Shown here: positions 26,439-34,794 of the stretch, piece by piece | Numbering within the stretch: the first letter of the stretch is position 1 | Layout of the letters: every line of letters begins with the position of its first letter | NCBI GenBank assembly: GCA_017302655.1 | Contig: JAFLDE010000004.1 | Coordinates: forward strand, 1 to 64,000 | Reading direction: 5' to 3' | Origin: Burkholderiales bacterium | Lineage (GTDB): Bacteria; Pseudomonadota; Gammaproteobacteria; Burkholderiales; Burkholderiaceae_C | DNA length: 64,000 bases | Translations under genes and position numbers: made by a program | The notes under the pieces: model-generated | Told to the model about the DNA's origin: nothing | What the model saw: the letters and a program-made list of their open reading frames with translations, nothing else | The model's database searches: none

Positions 26439-27611
26439 GTGCCTGACATCGCCCCAATCGACCAATTGTTGGTGCCTGAACACCTGGATGGCAGCACCGG
26501 CCGCAATCGCGGCACCGGGCGCATGCAGATCGGCGCGCAGGACGATCGCTCAGCGGTCATTGCCTGGCTGGCTCGCTACATCGACTCGCCCGCGACGCTG
26601 GCCAGCTACCGCAAGGAATCGGAGCGCCTACTGCTGTGGTGTGTGCTGCAGCGCAGCGTGGCGCTGTCAGATCTCACCCATGAGGACATGCTGATCTACC
26701 AACGATTCCTGGCGAATCCAGAGCCGCCGCATCGCTGGGTAATGGCACCAGGGCAAAAGCCCGCGCGCAGTTCGCCGGCGTGGCGACCATTTGCTGGGCC
26801 ACTCAGCCCTCAGAGCTCGCGCCAGGCCCTCAGCATCATCAACAGCCTTTTCAGCTGGCTGGTGGAAGCCGGCTATCTGGCCGGCAACCCGCTGGCGCTT
26901 GCCCGGCGCCGGCACAGCCATCGGGCACCGCGAGTGACCCGGTTCCTGCCCATGGCGCACTGGAAGGAGGTGCGACAGACCATCGAGTCGCTGCCTACCG
27001 GCACCGAGCGCGAGCAGGCTCATGCGGCCCGGGTGCGCTGGCTGTTTTCGCTGCTGTACATCGGTGGGCTGCGCGTGACGGAAGTCTGCAACACCCCTAT
27101 GTCTGGCTTCTTCTGCCGGCGGGGTGCCGACGGTACGGAACGCTGGTGGCTTGAGGTCACCGGCAAAGGCGGCAAGACTCGCCTGATTCCCGCCACCACC
27201 GAACTCATGGCCGAGTTGATGCGGTATCGGCGATCACGCGGCATGGCGCCTCTGGCCACCCATGACGGAACCACGCCGGTGCTGCTGCCGGTCATTGGAC
27301 CGATCAAGCGGATGGCCCGCACTGCGGTGCATGAGATCGTCAAGGGGGTGATGCGTAGTACCGCCGAACGGTTGCGACTCGCCGGCGATCCTCAAGCTGC
27401 AGCGGCCGCGGCGCACATCGAGCAGGCGTCGACGCACTGGATGCGCCACACCGCCGGCACGCATCAAACCAATCTGGTCGACCTTAAAGCGGTACGAGAC
27501 AACCTCGGCCACGCCAACATCGCCACTACAAACATCTACGTGCACGCCGAAGACGACGCGCGGCACGACGCCACCTCAAGTGCTCATCGAGCAGGATGGC
27601 ATGCCCAATAG
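26439..27611 (+). CDS. tnpS: TnpS-like tyrosine recombinase
   Basis: A 390-residue site-specific recombinase. All catalytic residues are visible: Arg212 (GGLRVTE), Lys243 (TGKGGKTR), His333 and Arg336 (HWMRHT), His358 (NLGHANI) and the nucleophile Tyr367 (TTNIYVHAED). The N-terminal SAM-like domain lies at about 38-155. The start is a GTG at 26439, just right of the palindromic site. Paired with the TnpT-like protein it should resolve cointegrates made by the Tn3-type transposase. No serine resolvase is present in the element. Confidence 0.88.
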   Translation: MPDIAPIDQLLVPEHLDGSTGRNRGTGRMQIGAQDDRSAVIAWLARYIDSPATLASYRKESERLLLWCVLQRSVALSDLTHEDMLIYQRFLANPEPPHRWVMAPGQKPARSSPAWRPFAGPLSPQSSRQALSIINSLFSWLVEAGYLAGNPLALARRRHSHRAPRVTRFLPMAHWKEVRQTIESLPTGTEREQAHAARVRWLFSLLYIGGLRVTEVCNTPMSGFFCRRGADGTERWWLEVTGKGGKTRLIPATTELMAELMRYRRSRGMAPLATHDGTTPVLLPVIGPIKRMARTAVHEIVKGVMRSTAERLRLAGDPQAAAAAAHIEQASTHWMRHTAGTHQTNLVDLKAVRDNLGHANIATTNIYVHAEDDARHDATSSAHRAGWHAQ

Positions 27612-27837
27612 CCCGATGGCGCTGGGCTGCGGTAGACGCAGTCCGTCTGCCTGGGCGACGCGATGCGCGCGCTGCTGCGCGGTGCCACGCACACCTGCGG
27701 CTCATCCTGGCGCGCCTGCGTGACGCTTTTGCTGACCCTGCTCTTAGGTGGCTGCACTGGTCGAATTGCTCGTCAGCTCCCGCTCAACGCTCAATGCGCT
27801 GGCTCAGGCCGGCGCGATCTGAGTTGCTTTGGGCCGA

Positions 27838-30078
27838 CTAGGGATTCGCTGATCGGCTCCTGAGCAGCCGCAATCCGTTGCCAACCACCAGCAGGCTAGC
27901 CCCCATGTCGGCAAAGACCGCCATCCACATGGTGGCGTTGCCGAACACCGCCAGCACCAGGAAGACCGCCTTGATGCCCAGCGCCAGGCTGATGTTCTGC
28001 AGCAGGATCGAATGGGTTCGACGCGACAGCTCAATCGTCTCGGGAACGCGTTGCAAGTCGTCGTTCATGATGACGATGTCGGCCGCCTCCATCGCGGTAT
28101 GCGTTCCCGCTCCACCCATCGCAAAGCCGATATCGGACCTGGCTAGTGCCGGGGCATCGTTGATGCCGTCGCCGGTCATCGCCGACAGGCCGTAGCCGGC
28201 TCGGAGCTCGTCGATGGCCTTGAGCTTTTCATCGGGTAGCAAGGGCCCGCGGATTTCGCTGATGCCGGCCTCCTTACCCACCGCCTCAGCGGTCAGCAGG
28301 TTGTCGCCGGTCAGCATCACCGGCAGCACCCCGAGCTCCCTTAGGCGCTCAACGGCGCGGCGTGAACTCGGCTTGATGCGGTCGGCAACTGCTATCAAGG
28401 CCAGCACCTGGTCATCCGATACCAAAAGGGTCACCGATCTGCCCTGCAGCTCATGCTGCTTCAGGCGCGCCTCTAGCGCCGCGCTGCACAGGCCCAGCTC
28501 CTCCACCCAGCGGTGATTGGCGAGCTTCAGTGCTCGCTGATCCACCAGCCCCTGAACGCCACGGCCAGGCTGGGCAGCGAAGGCGTCCACCGCCAGCTCG
28601 TGGACCTCAAGCCCTGCCGCGATGGCTTTGGACACCGGGTGATCGGAGCGCGACGCCAGCGCCTTGGCCCAGCTCTGAAGCGGCGCCACATCGGCAGAGG
28701 CTGCGACCGGCTCGAAGGCCACCAACCGCGGCCTGCCCTCGGTCAGGGTCCCGGTCTTGTCGAGCGCCACCACCTTGAGTTTGCGCGCCTCCTCCAGGTA
28801 GGCGCCGCCCTTGATGAGCACGCCCCGCCGCGCCGCCGCCGCCAGGCCGCTGACCACGGTGACTGGCGTCGAGATGACCAAGGCGCAAGGGCAGGCAATG
28901 ACCAGCAGCACCAGAGCCTTGTAGACCGCCTGCATCCAGGTCCAGTCCATCAACCAGGGCGTCAGCGTGGCCACCAACAAGGCCAGCACAAAGATCGTCG
29001 GCGTATAGACGGCGGCAAAGCGATCCACAAGACGCTGAGTTGGTGCGCGGCTGCCTTGGGCTTCCTCAACGGCTCGGATGATGCGGGCCAGCAACGTGTC
29101 GCTGGCCGGAGCGGTGGTCCGGATCTCCAGCGCCGCGGCCTGGTTGACCGTGCTGGCAAACACCTCGTCGCCCGGCTCCTTGTCCACCGGGATGCTTTCA
29201 CCGGTGACGGCGGACTGGTCCACCGCACCCTGGCCTGCACTGACGACACCGTCCAGCGGGATGCGCTCCCCAGGGCGCACGCGCACGATGGAGCCAACTG
29301 GCACGCTCCTGGCTGCCAAGCGCTGCCAACTACCGTCGGCCTGCTGAACCTCGGCATCTTCGGGAGCCAGTGCCATCAGGCTTTTGATGGCATTGCGTGC
29401 ACGATCAACCGCGCGCGCCTCGATCAGCTCGGCGAACGCGTAGAGAGCCATCACCATCGCGGCCTCTGGCCACTGGCCGATGAGAAAGGCGCCGGTGACC
29501 GCCACGGTCATCAGGGCATTGATGTTCAGGCGGCGGGCGCGCAGCGCGTACAGGCCCTTCTTGTAAGTGCCGAAGCCAGCGAGCCAGATCGCAAACGCGG
29601 CAAGGGCCATCTTGGCGATGTCGAAGGACAGCGCGGCCGGTGCAAAGAACTCCAACAACTCGGCTGCAATGGCCAGGGCCAACGCCAGCCCGAGGCGCGC
29701 CATGCCAGAGCTCAGGCTGCCGTGCTCGTCGGCTGCGTGAGCGTTCGCGTCCTGCCGCGCCTGTGCATCGGCGGCAGCCAGCTGAAGTGGCTCAAAGCCG
29801 GCCTTCTTGATGGCCACCTCAGCAGCTGCAATGCTGGCCGCGTCGCCGGATAGCGCCAAGGTCCGCCGGCCCAGATCGAAGCGAAGGCTACCGATACCGG
29901 CAATCGGTGCAAGGGCGTTGCGGATCTCGGACTCCTCGCTGGCGCAGTCCATGTTGGCGATACGCCAGACCGTGCCATCGAAGATGCCTGCACTCGTCGC
30001 AATGTCATGTGCGGGTGATGCGCTCGCTTTGCTGCAGCAGCTGCCAGGCTCGGACTTGGGGTGATGGTCTTGGTTCAT
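27838..30078 (-). CDS. cadA: heavy-metal translocating P-type ATPase (Cd/Zn/Pb exporter)
   Basis: A 746-residue inner-membrane pump. The N-terminus has a His/Cys-rich lead (DHH, SCCSK) and one degenerate metal-binding domain with MDCASEE at 43-49, which keeps one Cys and uses acidic residues. The ion path motif C-P-C is at 396-398, the phosphorylation site DKTGT starts at Asp440, the HP motif is at 480-481, and GDGINDAP is intact. This matches PIB-2 (CadA/ZntA) pumps for Cd, Zn and Pb. A MerR-type promoter with 19 bp spacing lies directly upstream (30085-30115). The ATG at 30078 is almost at the predicted transcript start. Confidence 0.93.
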   Translation of the reverse strand: MNQDHHPKSEPGSCCSKASASPAHDIATSAGIFDGTVWRIANMDCASEESEIRNALAPIAGIGSLRFDLGRRTLALSGDAASIAAAEVAIKKAGFEPLQLAAADAQARQDANAHAADEHGSLSSGMARLGLALALAIAAELLEFFAPAALSFDIAKMALAAFAIWLAGFGTYKKGLYALRARRLNINALMTVAVTGAFLIGQWPEAAMVMALYAFAELIEARAVDRARNAIKSLMALAPEDAEVQQADGSWQRLAARSVPVGSIVRVRPGERIPLDGVVSAGQGAVDQSAVTGESIPVDKEPGDEVFASTVNQAAALEIRTTAPASDTLLARIIRAVEEAQGSRAPTQRLVDRFAAVYTPTIFVLALLVATLTPWLMDWTWMQAVYKALVLLVIACPCALVISTPVTVVSGLAAAARRGVLIKGGAYLEEARKLKVVALDKTGTLTEGRPRLVAFEPVAASADVAPLQSWAKALASRSDHPVSKAIAAGLEVHELAVDAFAAQPGRGVQGLVDQRALKLANHRWVEELGLCSAALEARLKQHELQGRSVTLLVSDDQVLALIAVADRIKPSSRRAVERLRELGVLPVMLTGDNLLTAEAVGKEAGISEIRGPLLPDEKLKAIDELRAGYGLSAMTGDGINDAPALARSDIGFAMGGAGTHTAMEAADIVIMNDDLQRVPETIELSRRTHSILLQNISLALGIKAVFLVLAVFGNATMWMAVFADMGASLLVVGNGLRLLRSRSANP

Positions 30079-30084
30079 GCCGTG

Positions 30085-30115
30085 ATTTCAATCCCTGAAG
30101 CCGCTACAAGGTCAA
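30085..30115 (-). promoter_or_regulatory. MerR-type promoter/operator of the cadA-type ATPase
   Basis: On the minus strand TTGACC (-35) and TGAAAT (-10) are separated by 19 bp, the over-long spacing of MerR-family promoters. The spacer holds an imperfect dyad, CCTTGTAG and CTTCAGGG. It resembles the site at 42199-42229 next to the cadR gene of this element, so CadR is the likely controller. Confidence 0.75.
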
Positions 30116-30148
30116 GCTCTCGGTGCGCAGTGGCGGAGAGGCCCCGAG

Positions 30149-30164
30149 ATGACAAATTTGTCAT
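30149..30164. promoter_or_regulatory. CusR/CzcR-type response-regulator box
   Basis: ATGACAAATTTGTCAT is a perfect 16 bp palindrome 107 bp before the czcE start. It fits the TGACAA-N2-TTGTCA box recognised by copper and zinc response regulators of the CusR/CopR/CzcR group. The czcRS genes of this island are the likely controllers. Confidence 0.75.
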
Positions 30165-30270
30165 GTGAGTGACGGACGCCTGTCGAGGCCCGATTTCTAG
30201 AGTGAGCTCCGTGTTGAAGCAGTGTTGCGCTCTGGTTGTCAGAGCCCTGCGCTCAACGAAGGAGAGCACC

Positions 30271-30618
30271 ATGTCCGTCATCAAGTCATTGACCATCACT
30301 GCCGTTGCGGTCGCAGCATTGGTGAGCACGTCGCCAGTGCTGGCTTCTAAGCCGGAGACTTTTGCCAACGGGCGCTCGTGGTATGGCGTGCCCAGCAGCA
30401 CGGAAGTCGCCACGCAGATGGTCGATGTGAAGAGCACGCGCGCCATCAATGTCAACTGCGGTGACACCGTCACCTTCCGCAGTGGCGACAAGAGCTTCAG
30501 CTGGCGCTTTGACGTCGCCAACCACCGAGCCGTCGACCTGCGCAAGATTGCCCCGACCGGCTTCGCCGTCGAGAAGCTGATGGTGTACGTGAGTCCCAGC
30601 GTGTACGAGCGGAACTGA
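30271..30618 (+). CDS. czcE: periplasmic heavy-metal protein CzcE
   Basis: A 115-residue protein with a signal peptide ending at about Ala25 (TSPVLA). The mature part carries NCGDTVTFRSGDKSFSWRF, then DLRKIAPTGF and VYVSPSVYER, the pattern of CzcE. In Cupriavidus CzcE binds copper in the periplasm and belongs to the czc regulon. The ATG at 30271 has a strong GAAGGAGAG site. A CusR/CzcR-type palindrome lies upstream and a terminator hairpin follows at 30738. It is divergent from the cadA gene. Confidence 0.82.
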   Translation: MSVIKSLTITAVAVAALVSTSPVLASKPETFANGRSWYGVPSSTEVATQMVDVKSTRAINVNCGDTVTFRSGDKSFSWRFDVANHRAVDLRKIAPTGFAVEKLMVYVSPSVYERN

Positions 30619-30737
30619 TCGCTGGTGACCAATCCGTGAGCAGCACTGAGCCAACCATGAGTTGGCCGCACCAGGAAGCCAGAAACGTCGAACGAAAGAT
30701 CGATGTGCGGATGTTGCTTCCTTGAACACCCGCATTG

Positions 30738-30770
30738 AGCCTCGTCAGGTTCCCGCCCACGAGGCTTTTC
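30738..30770 (+). terminator. hairpin terminator between czcE and the porin gene
   Basis: AGCCTCGT (30738-30745) pairs with ACGAGGCT (30759-30766) in an 8 bp stem with a 13-base loop, followed by TTTC. It probably ends or attenuates czcE transcription before the porin gene. Confidence 0.6.
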
Positions 30771-30797
30771 ATTGTTCCCGTCTTCCATGGAGTTTTT

Positions 30798-31811
30798 ATG
30801 ACGAAGAGATGGTTGGTAGCTTGTCCCCTGCTGGTGGCGCTGCCGTTCGGCGCCCAAGCGCAAAGCAGCGTGACCCTGTACGGCATCGTTGATGCGGCGG
30901 TTGCGCTGGAAGACACCGGTGAGCCAGGACGCGGCAGCCGCAAGGTGCTGAACTCCGGCAACCAGTCGAGCAGCCGGCTCGGGTTTCGCGGTAGCGAAGA
31001 CCTTGGCGCGGGCCTCAAGGCCGTGTTCAATCTTGAATCTGGCGTCTCGCTGGACACCGGCGCGGCGGATTCCGCTTTCTTCGGTCGGCGTGCCGTGGTC
31101 GGGCTGGAGGGAGGCTTCGGCGCCTTGATGCTGGGCCGCGAGTACGCACCGATTGCGGCCGTTGCCGGTGCGGCCGACATCATGGGCCAGGGCTTCTTTG
31201 GCACGAACCTTGGCGCATTCGCAAGCAATCGACTGACCCGCCGGCTGAGCAACTCCGTCACCTACGTGACGCCGCGCTTCAACGGGCTGAGGGCAAGCAT
31301 CGCCGCGAGCCCCAGCGAGGGCGCCAGCGGCGCAACCCGAGTGTTGGGCAGCGCCGTCGAGTTCAATGCCGGACGTCTGTACGCCGGCGGTGGATATCAC
31401 GACGTCGAGCGTCTCAACGGGCTCAAAGACAAGGAGTACGCGCTGGGCTTTGGCTACGGCATCGGTGATGTCGATGTAAAGGGCAATTACCTGGTCGCCG
31501 ACCCCAGTGGTGCCGGCAACAAGTTCGAGCAGTTCAACATCGGCGCTTCGATCGGGCTGGGCAAGGGGCGCCTGTTCGGCAACGTCCAGTCCAACCGATT
31601 GGAGGGGGGCGCAAAGGGGACGGCGCTTGCCGCGACCTACTCCTACGAGTTGTCGCGGCGCACCAATGTCTACGCCTCCTACGCGCGGCTGAGCAATAAC
31701 GCCAGCGGTCGCTTTGGGCTTAACTCGTCGAGCACCAGCGTGACCCCAGCCGCCAGCGCGCCCGGCGCCGATCCGTCGGTGATGGCGCTCGGCGTTCGCC
31801 ATCGGTTCTGA
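30798..31811 (+). CDS. Gram-negative porin
   Basis: A 337-residue outer-membrane beta-barrel protein. A signal peptide (about 1-21, ending AQAQ) is followed by SSVTLYGIVDAAV, the standard start of Burkholderiales trimeric porins. It contains SRLGFRGSEDLG and ends in Phe (VRHRF), the outer-membrane insertion signal. The ATG at 30798 was chosen as the only start directly before the signal peptide. A porin inside a metal-resistance transposon is unusual; it may adjust metal permeability or simply be passenger DNA. A convergent hairpin follows. Confidence 0.9.
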   Translation: MTKRWLVACPLLVALPFGAQAQSSVTLYGIVDAAVALEDTGEPGRGSRKVLNSGNQSSSRLGFRGSEDLGAGLKAVFNLESGVSLDTGAADSAFFGRRAVVGLEGGFGALMLGREYAPIAAVAGAADIMGQGFFGTNLGAFASNRLTRRLSNSVTYVTPRFNGLRASIAASPSEGASGATRVLGSAVEFNAGRLYAGGGYHDVERLNGLKDKEYALGFGYGIGDVDVKGNYLVADPSGAGNKFEQFNIGASIGLGKGRLFGNVQSNRLEGGAKGTALAATYSYELSRRTNVYASYARLSNNASGRFGLNSSSTSVTPAASAPGADPSVMALGVRHRF

Positions 31812-31841
31812 TCGGGCTTGCGACACAGTCCGCTCACAACA

Positions 31842-31867
31842 AGCGAGGCACAACAGCGAGCCTCGCT
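31842..31867. terminator. inverted repeat between porin and czcS
   Basis: AGCGAGGC (31842-31849) and GCCTCGCT (31860-31867) form an 8 bp stem with a 10-base loop in the gap between two convergent genes. There is no U-run, so it is only a candidate two-way terminator. Confidence 0.4.
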
Positions 31868-31898
31868 ACCCAGCCAACTGAGCGTTGCCCATCAGCGC

Positions 31899-33278
31899 TC
31901 ATGAGGGGGACCCGGTATGTATCTGCTCCAGCGCCCGATGGGCCTGGGGCAGGTACATGCCGACCTGTGTGCGCCCCGCATCGGAATACGCGAAGGTTCG
32001 ACCCCCATGCATGCTTGCAATCGCATCGACGATAGCCAGACCGAGCCCGTGGTTGACGTCGCTTCGGGAGCGGGCGTGGTCAGCTCGGTAGAAGCGTTCA
32101 AAGATCCGGCGTAGCTCGGCCGCCGAAATGACTGGACCCTGGTTCTCTACCGCAACCGCCCACTCGTCGCTGCCGGCGGTCTCAATCCGGATGTAGATGC
32201 TTGAGCCGCCCTCGGCGTAGCGGGTTGCATTGCTGAGGAGGTTGGACAAGGCGCGTCGCATCAGGCCCGTATCCAGCACGATCTGTGCATCGCCGATGAC
32301 CACAACCTGAACGCCGGCTTCTTGCAGAGCAGCGTCGTGAAAGTCAACCACCTCTAGTGCAATCTGCCGCAGCGATACGGCTGCACCTTGGCGAATCCGC
32401 CCGCCCTGGTCGGCCTTGGCCAGAAACAGCATGTCTCGGACGATGCCAGCCATGCGATCCAAGTCTTCCAAGTTGCGGGCCAGGATCTCGCGCAGCTCGT
32501 CAATGCTGCGCGTGCGCTGCAGCCCGAGCTGACAGCTGCCGATGAGCACCGACAGCGGCGTGTTGAGTTCATGTGCCACATCGGCATTGAAGGCCTCCAG
32601 TTGCCGATAGGCCCTGTCCAGCCGATCCAAAAGTTCGTTGAACTGCGCAATGACAGGTTGCAGTTCTTCGGGCTGCAGCGAGCCGTCCAGACGCATGTCC
32701 AAGCGGTCGGCTCGCAGATGCCGCAACTGCTGCACCAGCCCGTGCAAGGGCGCCATGGCCTGACGAACCATCCACGAACTGCCGGCAGAAACGATCACCG
32801 CGCCAGCCAGCGCGCAAACGCCCAGAATCCAAGCCAAGCGTCTCAGCAACTCCGCATCGCTGGCGGTATCCATGTACAGGGTCGCGGCGCTGGGGCCGGT
32901 GCCAAAGCCCTCCCCACTGACCACGAACTCAAGCCGCTTAGCTTGACGGTAGTCAGGCTCTGGCTGCATCCCTGCCGACAAAAATCGGCCATCAGCGAGT
33001 TTCAGCACCAAGCCCATTTCCTCGTGGCCGATCAGAAAGTCTTTGAGCATGTGCTCCAGCGCCGGCTTGTCGGCATTGGCGGACGTCTTGGCTAGCAGGT
33101 GGCGCACCATGGCCTTCTTTTCCACTAGGGTGGCGTCCTGTCGGTCCGACAAGGTCAACGAGGTGGCGACGTAGACGAGCGCACAGACCAGACCGAGGAT
33201 GGCGAATGCCTGGATGGCCAGTCCTAGGCTCAGGCTTCTTGAAAGCGATTGACCCTGTGCCGCGATGGCTGCGCTCAT
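31899..33278 (-). CDS. czcS: heavy-metal sensor histidine kinase (CzcS/CusS type)
   Basis: A 459-residue membrane kinase. Two membrane helices (about 20-42 and 148-168) enclose a periplasmic sensor region. A HAMP domain follows (about 170-222), then the dimerisation/phosphoacceptor site [12 protein letters not shown] with His236. The ATP-binding lid regions are LSNLLSNATRYA and HGLGLAIVDAIASMHGG. Such kinases sense Cu, Ag, Zn or Cd in the periplasm. The start overlaps the czcR stop by 4 bp, the usual order regulator then kinase. Confidence 0.92.
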   Translation of the reverse strand: MSAAIAAQGQSLSRSLSLGLAIQAFAILGLVCALVYVATSLTLSDRQDATLVEKKAMVRHLLAKTSANADKPALEHMLKDFLIGHEEMGLVLKLADGRFLSAGMQPEPDYRQAKRLEFVVSGEGFGTGPSAATLYMDTASDAELLRRLAWILGVCALAGAVIVSAGSSWMVRQAMAPLHGLVQQLRHLRADRLDMRLDGSLQPEELQPVIAQFNELLDRLDRAYRQLEAFNADVAHELNTPLSVLIGSCQLGLQRTRSIDELREILARNLEDLDRMAGIVRDMLFLAKADQGGRIRQGAAVSLRQIALEVVDFHDAALQEAGVQVVVIGDAQIVLDTGLMRRALSNLLSNATRYAEGGSSIYIRIETAGSDEWAVAVENQGPVISAAELRRIFERFYRADHARSRSDVNHGLGLAIVDAIASMHGGRTFAYSDAGRTQVGMYLPQAHRALEQIHTGSPS

Positions 33279-33967
33279 GGTTCGCGCGCCTCCAGCACAT
33301 AGCCCATCCCCCGCGCGGTATGCAGCAGCGGCCGATCAAAAGGTACGTCCAGCTTGCCGCGCAGTCGTCGAACGGCAACCTCAACGACGTTGGTTTCGCT
33401 GTCGAAGTTCATATCCCAAACCAGAGAGGCAATCTCGGTCCGGCTCAGAACCTCGCCCTGACGTCGCATCAGCAGGGTAAGGAGGTTGAACTCCTTGGCC
33501 GTCAGCTCGATGCGTCGTCCCTGGCGCACGACCTTTCGCCTCAACAGATCCAGCTCTAGATCGGCGAGCTTGAGGGTCGTCCCGGCGCCGACATGCGCTT
33601 CCTCGGCATGTGGGCGCCTGCGCAGCAGCGCCTGAATGCGTGCCAGGAGCTCGGGAAACGCGAAGGGCTTGAGCAAGTAGTCGTCTGCACCAGCCTGCAA
33701 GCCGGTGACACGATCATCGACATCGGCACGCGCCGTCAGCATCAGAACCGGCGTGTGATGGGTGCCGCGAAAAGCCTTGAGGAAGGCGATGCCGTCGATG
33801 CCGGGCAGCATGCGGTCCAGCACGACCAGGTCGTGAGCGTTCGTCGTAGCCGCATGCAGGCCGTCGACGCCGTTGTGAGCGATCTCCACCGTGTAACCTG
33901 CCTCGGTCAGGCCCTGCCGGATGTAGTTCGCCAGCCTCCGCTCGTCTTCAACTACCAGGATCTTCAT
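33275..33967 (-). CDS. czcR: heavy-metal response regulator (CzcR/CusR type)
   Basis: A 230-residue OmpR-type regulator. The receiver domain has acidic residues at 8-9 (VVEDERRL), phosphoacceptor Asp51 (VVLDRMLPGIDG) and the conserved Lys in LLKPFAF. The winged-helix DNA-binding domain lies at about 125-225 (ELTAKEFNLLTLLMRRQGEVLSR). It should bind the TGACAA-type palindrome found upstream of czcE. A TTGACA-like hexamer lies in the upstream lipoprotein gene end, so it may have its own promoter. Confidence 0.92.
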   Translation of the reverse strand: MKILVVEDERRLANYIRQGLTEAGYTVEIAHNGVDGLHAATTNAHDLVVLDRMLPGIDGIAFLKAFRGTHHTPVLMLTARADVDDRVTGLQAGADDYLLKPFAFPELLARIQALLRRRPHAEEAHVGAGTTLKLADLELDLLRRKVVRQGRRIELTAKEFNLLTLLMRRQGEVLSRTEIASLVWDMNFDSETNVVEVAVRRLRGKLDVPFDRPLLHTARGMGYVLEAREP

Positions 33968-34009
33968 GTTGGCGGCGGGATGCGGACATCGCGTTGTGCC
34001 ACCGTTTTG

Positions 34010-34336
34010 TCAAGCATCGCGAGCCAGTTCGCAGCTATTGACGTTGAGCAGCACCTTGGACTGCGGCTCAGGGGCCTGCTTCGCCGGCATCGGGATGTAC
34101 TTCCAGCGGGTCTGACCACTGGCACGGTAACTCACTGACACGTACTTGTCGCCAGGTCCCGCGCGTTTGCCACAGGCCGGGCGCTGGTACCAGCGCAACT
34201 CATCGTTGATGCTGCTGACCACACCCTTGCGCCAGCCGTCTTCCCAGGTGCGTCCGCCACTAAACGGTCGGCTGCTTGCGCAGCCTGCTAGCGTGATGAC
34301 CGCCATGAGGGCGGCGAAGGAACTGGTAAGGCGCAT
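34010..34336 (-). CDS. small lipoprotein in the czc cluster
   Basis: A 108-residue predicted lipoprotein: signal MRLTSSFAALMAVITLAGC with Cys19 as the lipidation site (lipobox LAGC). The mature part (GGRTWEDGWRKGVVSSIN, then YQRPACGKRAGPGDKYVSVSYR) is not recognised. It holds two further Cys residues (about 52 and 103). It sits between the His-rich exported protein and czcR on the same strand, so it likely belongs to the resistance operon. The role is unknown. Confidence 0.65.
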   Translation of the reverse strand: MRLTSSFAALMAVITLAGCASSRPFSGGRTWEDGWRKGVVSSINDELRWYQRPACGKRAGPGDKYVSVSYRASGQTRWKYIPMPAKQAPEPQSKVLLNVNSCELARDA

Positions 34337-34376
34337 GACGGGCTCCTCAAAGAAGGGGGCCGGAGCCCCCGTCAAC

Positions 34377-34760
34377 TCACTTCAGCGTGAAGCGGACATT
34401 GGCCGGCTTCTTGCCGGCCAGGGTTACGGTGGCGACCAGCTTGGTGCCAGGACCGAGCTTGAACGGACCTTCGGCTTCCAACCTGTCATCGCCGGCTGGC
34501 TTCAACACGGCCTCGGTCTTGTCTTTGCCGCTGAGCAGCGTCAGCTTGCCGCTGGCGCCTGCCGTCTTGGCCGCCTTGCCGTGATCGCGCACGTGCAAGA
34601 CGATGCGCTCGGGCTTGGCCACCAGCTCCCAGTCCATGTCGCTGGCTTCCATCACGATGCCGCCATGCAGCGGCTTGTGCTCATGGGCTTCGCCGTGGGC
34701 CCAAGTGCTGCTGGCCAGAATCAGAGCTGCGACAGCGGTGAGGGTCTTCATGTTCTTCAT
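34377..34760 (-). CDS. exported His-rich protein of the czc cluster
   Basis: A 127-residue exported protein. A signal peptide (MKNMKTLTAVAALILASSTWA) is followed directly by HGEAHEHKPLHGG, a cluster of four His and two acidic residues likely to bind divalent metal. The remainder is beta-rich and similar in style to small periplasmic partners of Czc/Cus pumps. It lies 34 bp after czcA and 40 bp before the lipoprotein gene. A periplasmic metal chaperone or buffer role is inferred. Confidence 0.7.
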   Translation of the reverse strand: MKNMKTLTAVAALILASSTWAHGEAHEHKPLHGGIVMEASDMDWELVAKPERIVLHVRDHGKAAKTAGASGKLTLLSGKDKTEAVLKPAGDDRLEAEGPFKLGPGTKLVATVTLAGKKPANVRFTLK

Positions 34761-34794
34761 GCGAGTTCCTTTCGGGGTTAGGGAAAGCGGTGGG

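Noticed and set aside
27663-27863. A 66-codon plus-strand frame with a lipobox-like LLGGC
   Set aside because: It overlaps the end of the ATPase gene, has no good ribosome-binding site, and its tail is not protein-like; the lipobox could be chance.
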